Origin: Apiospora phragmitis
Lineage: Eukaryota > Ascomycota > Sordariomycetes > Amphisphaeriales > Apiosporaceae
Reading direction: 5' to 3'
Length of the DNA stretch: 64,000 nt
NCBI GenBank assembly: GCA_038363925.1
Contig: JAQQWL010000005.1
Span: forward strand, 434,001-498,000
Shown here: positions 59,489 through 64,000 of the stretch, piece by piece
How positions within the stretch are numbered: position 1 is the first letter of the stretch
Layout: each line of letters opens with the position of its first letter
Notes under the pieces: model-generated
Seen by the model: only the letters and a program-made list of their open reading frames with translations
The model's database searches: none
What the model was told of the DNA's origin: nothing
Made by a program: the position numbers and the translations under genes

Positions 59489-59532
59489 GGTGGTGCATTG
59501 AGGGGTGTGTTCATCAGAGGGGTAAGAACTGT
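59489..59532 (-). repeat. Right terminal inverted repeat of the pogo/Fot1 element
   Basis: 44 bp, perfect inverted match to 57667-57710, followed by the TA duplication. Confidence 0.92.
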
Positions 59533-59666
59533 TAGAGAAGACTGTTTCAGGCCTTTGCTTATGGGCATGTGCCAGCTGGTAGGCACTGATAAAGCCATAG
59601 CTATGCTTTTAATCGTGGTTTATCCGCTCTTCTCTTAAGGACTAATATATTCATTTTTATGTTATT

Positions 59667-60641
59667 ATGGCGCCGAATCTCGCCGAATTTCAGTATAACT
59701 AGATACGAGATATAATCGAAGGCGGATATAAAACTAATATAATCGTCGAAACTGTTTAATATAACCCCCGAGCTATTTAAAGGATCCGATCGAAGCTACG
59801 ATACTTTAATATTATTAGAGCACTTCCGAACGGGGTCGAACGTTATTAAATTATTACGCCGCCTATATTAAAAGTATTATTTAATTATTTAATCGAGAAG
59901 CCCGAAACGTATTAAAACGAGATAGCGGTATATTTATTTAACGAGTTCGATATAGAAGTAACCGTTTTATGTATTAGTAAGGCTTTAGCGTTAGCCGGTT
60001 AGTTTAAAAAAGTATCGCGGCGTGTTATATAGGAGCGGAATAAAGATTTATAAGATTTTTATTTATATAAATTATTAGCTTTCCGCTCGTATTATTTAGT
60101 TTATATAAACGAGTTTATATATAATAATTATATTAAGTTTTAGCGGATTAAATAATCTTTTTACGGTATTACGCTTATTAAAATAATTCGGTTTTATTAT
60201 AATCGTAAATATTAAATTTTACCGGCGTATTTATAAAACGGTATTAAGTTTATTTATATTTACGCCGGGTTAATTAATATAAATATTTTCGAAAATTATA
60301 TCGAATAATTATTATAATATTACGGTAAGTAACCGAAACCGAAGTCTGTTTTCGTTATAAATAATATTTCTTTTTATTATTCCGTCCGTATTAATAAATT
60401 ATACGAGGATATTAATATAAAACTTTTTTATTTTCCCTCATATTTACTGGATTTAAACCTGATTAAAAAGTTCTTTATAAAGTTAAAAGCTTTCGTTAAA
60501 CGAAATTAATAACGTTATAATAATAACCTTAAATCGGACTTTATAACCTTTTTAAAATAATACGTCGACATGGTAGGCGAATAGAAAACGAGCGCTTAAG
60601 GCTATTTCCGGTATTTTAATATTATGATTAAAAAGATCTAA
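59667..60641 (+). pseudogene. Tc1/mariner-type transposase, pair copy B
   Basis: ATG 59667 (MAPNLAEFQYN) to TAA 60639-60641, 325 codons, the same length as copy A, with more stops. Readable: ITPPILKVLFNYLIEKPETY, YYLVYINEF, LKAFVKRN. Aligns with 49454-50428 throughout; even more AT-rich. Right-hand copy of the tandem duplication. Confidence 0.8.
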
Positions 60642-60719
60642 AAAAAGTTTATTTTTTATTAATATAAATTTATAATTTCGTTTAAAGGTTTATATTATAT
60701 TAATATTAAATTAATTAAT

Positions 60720-61815
60720 TTATAGTTTAATATTACGGACGAATTTATATACGACGCCTCGTTTTACGCCGTTTTTAATATAAAATTCGATATCTTATCT
60801 TTTAAATATAATCTTTAAGTTTAAGTATTTATTTAATATTAGTTTATATATTTTTTAATACTTTATCCGAGTAGAAATATTACTAAATCGGGATTATTAC
60901 TAATTTATATAGCTTTTAACTATATTATTAAGCGGTTCTAAAATTTAAAGTCTAATTTTACGCGCTCCGCTTTTTATAGGGTCCGGCTGTGGTCTACCCG
61001 GCTGTATATTTAAAGCCTGCGGAGATTACGTAGGGAATATATTAATAATATTAATAGGCGGATAGCTCGATATAAATAAGGCTCGCCGCTTTCGTTGGCG
61101 CTTTACGTCTTATTATATTTCGGCGTAAATCTACTTATAAATATCTTCGGGAACGTTATTATAACTCTATAATAAACTACCGGTTTATACGAATTTAATT
61201 ATATTTTTTAAATAATACGTCTTTAATTTATAATACCTCTTACCGATATTATTTATTTAGTAATACGGGCCTAGATTATAAGGTAGCTTAGGATATCGTA
61301 TAAAATTATAGATATGCCGCTATACGGACGGATTACTTATACTACCCTTTTCGGCCTCGACTTCTATATTTTACTACGCGAGTATCTCTTAGGTAGCCGA
61401 AGGATGCTATCGTTTAATACCTCGCCGGGAGGCGTTATTTAAAGTACTTCCTGACTCTATATAGTTAAACTTTATATTTATTCGGAGCTTTTTTCCTACG
61501 CGTAATAAGTAGCTTTAAGCCTGGAGCTAGGTTTTTAATATTATCTAGTTAATCTCGAGTCCATTAAAATATAAGTGGAGGTTATATTCCGTACGGTCGG
61601 TTACGGATACTATAGCGGACGTATTATTAGGTCGAAGAGCCTTATTAAGGAATTTCCTCGCTAATAACTTGCTTAGCTTCGCTTATAGTATTATAACCTA
61701 AAAGGTTAAGGTAGTATTACCAGGTTTAGCTCCGTTTGTTTAACGATTTATTTACTATTAACAAATACTTTCCACTCTATCATATAAATGATTTACGGCG
61801 TATCGTCCTCTAGTT
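60720..61815 (-). pseudogene. ORF2 partner, pair copy B (N-terminus missing)
   Basis: Stop TAA 60720-60722 after GVKRGVVYKFVRNIKL. It aligns with 50507-51610 of copy A, and the match ends at about 61815, where NLR copy B sequence begins. The N-terminal about 35 codons are therefore lost at this junction. Heavily RIPped. Confidence 0.65.
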
Positions 61816-63357
61816 GTGATAATAGCGACGCGCCTCGGCCTAAGCTGGACAACCTCGGCCATAGAGGAGCGACCATCGACGAGACGGCTGAGCAGGATTA
61901 TGGAACAGACGAAATCAAAACAGATATGCCGAGAAAAGAGTACGATACTCGGTCTTATTTCCCCGGTACCGACCAGGGAGCTATTCTTATCACAACCCGG
62001 TCCACGATACACTTCGGGAGCACCGTCCAGCTAGGGAAACTGAAAAAGATAGTGTCGCAACGCAGGGTGGCTTAGCTGACTCGGTAAGTGTGTGGCTAGA
62101 TCAGACGAGGCGATTCAGTCGAACACCCGCTTGGATGGCGACATTCCAGCCATGACTCGTGGCGATCGTGCGCACAGCGTCAAACAGTGTATATAGACAG
62201 AACCATGGGACCTAGACAGATTCTTTGGGCCTTGATCAATAGGTAGCTCTAATCTCATTGCCATTATCCCCATCCGTGGTTGCGATAGATAGATAATAGC
62301 CTAGATATCCTGGCTTTTACGTCGCACCGGAACAGTCTTAGGTAAGGTAACGTTTATTATACCATTATAGCAGAACACTGCTAAATAATGCTCCTAGACG
62401 AGGCCGCGGTTAAGGTAGCCAGAAGACTGGACGGGCTTCCACTTGCTCTCTCGACTATAGGTGTATACCTGCGCGGTACGGTAACGACCTGGGCAAGATA
62501 TCTCGAGCTATATCAGAAGTCGTGGTCACGGCTATAACGAGCAAGCCCAAGCTTTCCAGCATACGATAGTACTATATACGCGACTTAGAATATCTCTTTT
62601 GCGCGTATTTAGAAGCAAGACTAAGCCGTTACGAAGCTCCTCGGTATATGGGCGTACTTCGATAAGGACGACCTGTGGTATAAGCTATTGTACCAAGGAG
62701 GGTCAGGTATCCCGAAATGGCTTAAGGATATAACGGAAGATGAGATTATCTTTAGTAAAACGATACGGGTGCTCTGTAGCTACGGACTGGTGGATACAGA
62801 CCTAGCAACGAGAGAATGCGGAGCGCAATCCCGTGGATATAATATATATAGGTGTGTATATTCTTGGATATAATATGTGCTAAATCCGTTAAATAACCTG
62901 GAACTGGCGAAGGCGGCTATACGGTGTGTTATAAAGCATGTACTTAGTAAGACAGAACGAGAGTTCTAGTGGGTATAGCGACGATTGCTTCAGTATATAG
63001 ATCACGGTCTAAGTAAAATAGGACTAAATAATAATATATATAATAAAGTATAGGCTTTCGACAATCTAGGGAATCTCTACGCCGACCAAGGCCGGTTAGG
63101 CGAGGCCGAGGCCATATACCAACGGGCGCTCCAAGGGTACGAGAAAGCGCTAGGAGACAATATTATAAAAACCTATCCTCCTACCCTTAATACCCTGGAA
63201 AACTTTAGGGACTTATTTCAAAAGCAAAGCAAAGTTGAAAGTGGGAAAGGATACTATAATCGTGCTAAGTATAGTATACGGATCGTCTACGGGGTCGGCA
63301 GTCCTCGCCACGCCAGAATCGTTGAGAAGCTTCAGAGCGCTGGGATTTCTTAGCTGT
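61816..63357 (+). pseudogene. NLR-type gene, copy B: 5' truncated, RIPped, one TPR
   Basis: Starts inside NB-ARC (DNSDAPRPKLDNLGH, equivalent to copy A 54055) and continues DMPRKEYDTRSYFPG, AILITTRST, ARRLDGLPLALSTIGVYL-like, GGSGIPKWLKDI and ECGAQSRGYNIYRCVYSW. There is then a single TPR (NLGNLYADQGRLGEAEAIYQ), and the native C-terminus RHARIVEKLQSAGIS ends at TAG 63352-63354. The hydrolase domain and P-loop are absent. Many TAA/TAG and several frame changes. It shows what the C-terminus of copy A looked like before its deletion. Confidence 0.75.
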
Positions 63358-63681
63358 ATTTAACCTTTTATATATCTATAGTTTTATATTTTAACTAATA
63401 TTATTCCACCTAGGCTGAATAAAGTAAGGATACGCAACGGGCAGTCGTAATAAAAGTATTATTCTTAAGTCACCTTATCGCATTGAGTATACATACTATT
63501 ATATCACACATATATAGTGGAGTTCCACTTTTACGTGCGACACCTCGAATTATGTCGCGGCCTTAGTTATGCTGGGATTTCGCAAGATTCGATACTGTTG
63601 TGGCTCCAGGCCACCAGCCACCCGGGGCTGCCTGTTTCCCCATATAAGATTAATATTTAATCAATCCATTTATAACCAACA

Positions 63682-63880
63682 ATGGCCTCAGATAAGGTTA
63701 ATTCCAGAAATGGACGCCAGAGACTGTCATCATGTACAGTACTGGACGACCCATGCCGGTACTTTAGGTAACGACGTTGGGAATGTCAGCGCCGGAAATG
63801 GGTAACATGGCCCGTGCCCAAACAATTCCTGTATACGTGCGCGCGACACCGATTTTGCAAACCTCTGTATCAGAGACTGG
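63682..63880 (+). pseudogene. Small Cys/His-rich protein, copy 4 (RIPped)
   Basis: ATG 63682 in the same AACCAACAATGG context: MASDKVNSRNGRQRLSSC, DDPCRYFR then TAA (Gln in copies 1-3), WECQRRKWVTWPVPKQ, YTCARHRFCKPLYQR. It lies downstream of NLR copy B exactly as copy 2 lies downstream of copy A. Confidence 0.55.
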
Positions 63881-64000
63881 TGGTTTTCTTTGTCTCTGTG
63901 TTGCAGCTAACGTAACAAAGACCATGTCAGCAAGTAGCGTAGAAGTACCTGCCCAATGCCCAAAATCGTGCAACAGTCGCCTCCAGTCGCGAAGTACAGA

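Larger units (their letters stand above)
57667..59532. mobile_element. Intact pogo/Fot1-type transposon with 44-bp terminal inverted repeats
   Basis: Left end begins ACAGTTCTTACCCCTCTGAT; the right end is its exact inverted copy over 44 bp. Flanks are TA at 57665-57666 and 59533-59534. The unoccupied sister segment at 49310-49330 reads GAGCTGCCTAGAGAAGACTG, with a single TA, which gives the precise insertion point and the TA duplication. Element length is 1866 bp. No RIP signs. Confidence 0.95.
57345..64000. repeat. Segmental duplication, right unit
   Basis: Second unit, with the pogo/Fot1 insertion, loss of the region equivalent to 51610-54050, and stronger RIP. The last about 120 bp (63881-64000) carry no recognised gene. 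Confidence 0.75.

Noticed and set aside
63764..63973. Minus-strand ORF near the right edge
   Set aside because: Antisense shadow of the fourth Cys/His-rich copy; the equivalent antisense reading appears at each copy.

Overview
The window looks like a piece of a filamentous ascomycete (Pezizomycotina) genome. Introns are 46-71 nt with GTAAGT-type donors, CTAAC-like branch points and CAG/TAG acceptors. Many genes are of the fungal NLR (STAND) type. Long stretches are AT-rich and bear the marks of repeat-induced point mutation (RIP): reading frames stay in register while Trp (TGG) and Gln (CAG/CAA) codons have become TAG/TAA. I cannot name the species. No rRNA, tRNA, CRISPR array or bacterial-type operon was seen.

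Layout. 0-2.0 kb: the left part of a hAT transposase gene (minus strand, cut by the window edge), with a TTGA-rich hairpin beside it. 2.4-9.2 kb: relic-rich, holding a broken alpha/beta hydrolase, a possible STAND N-terminal fragment and one expressed-looking nuclear-type protein gene (7585-8513). 9.6-21 kb: heavily RIPped block with a full-length DUF3723 gene (17358-20799), a Ras-like GTPase relic, an element with terminal inverted repeats and a MITE. 21.3-27.2 kb: NLR cluster (patatin/NB-ARC/TPR gene, an NB-ARC fragment cut by a Tc1-like relic, and a RIPped STAND N-terminal-domain gene). 27.8-40.8 kb: two copies of a convergent gene pair (Tc1/mariner-type transposase plus a second conserved ORF) on either side of a RIPped 3-kb gene of unknown family. 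41.2-45.4 kb: a HET-NACHT-WD40 gene of the het-D/het-E (HNWD) kind. 46.3-47.3 kb: a fatty acyl-CoA reductase gene whose 3' end is cut by a RIP-type stop. 48.7-64 kb: a tandem segmental duplication. Each unit holds a small Cys/His-rich gene, the transposase/ORF2 pair, a SesB-like hydrolase/NB-ARC/TPR NLR and another small Cys/His-rich gene. The second unit is more RIPped, lacks the 5' half of its NLR and carries an intact 1866-bp pogo/Fot1-type transposon.

How it fits together. At least four NLR-type genes or fragments, a HET effector domain, a patatin domain and a SesB-like hydrolase make this an allorecognition/innate-immunity region. It has been churned by transposons and partly silenced by RIP. 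DUF3723, patatin-type and NLR genes together are also the usual cargo of fungal Starship elements, but no DUF3435 captain gene was found.

Best candidates for something not yet described: (1) the convergent transposase/ORF2 pair present four times, and (2) the small Cys/His-rich gene family that flanks the NLR genes.
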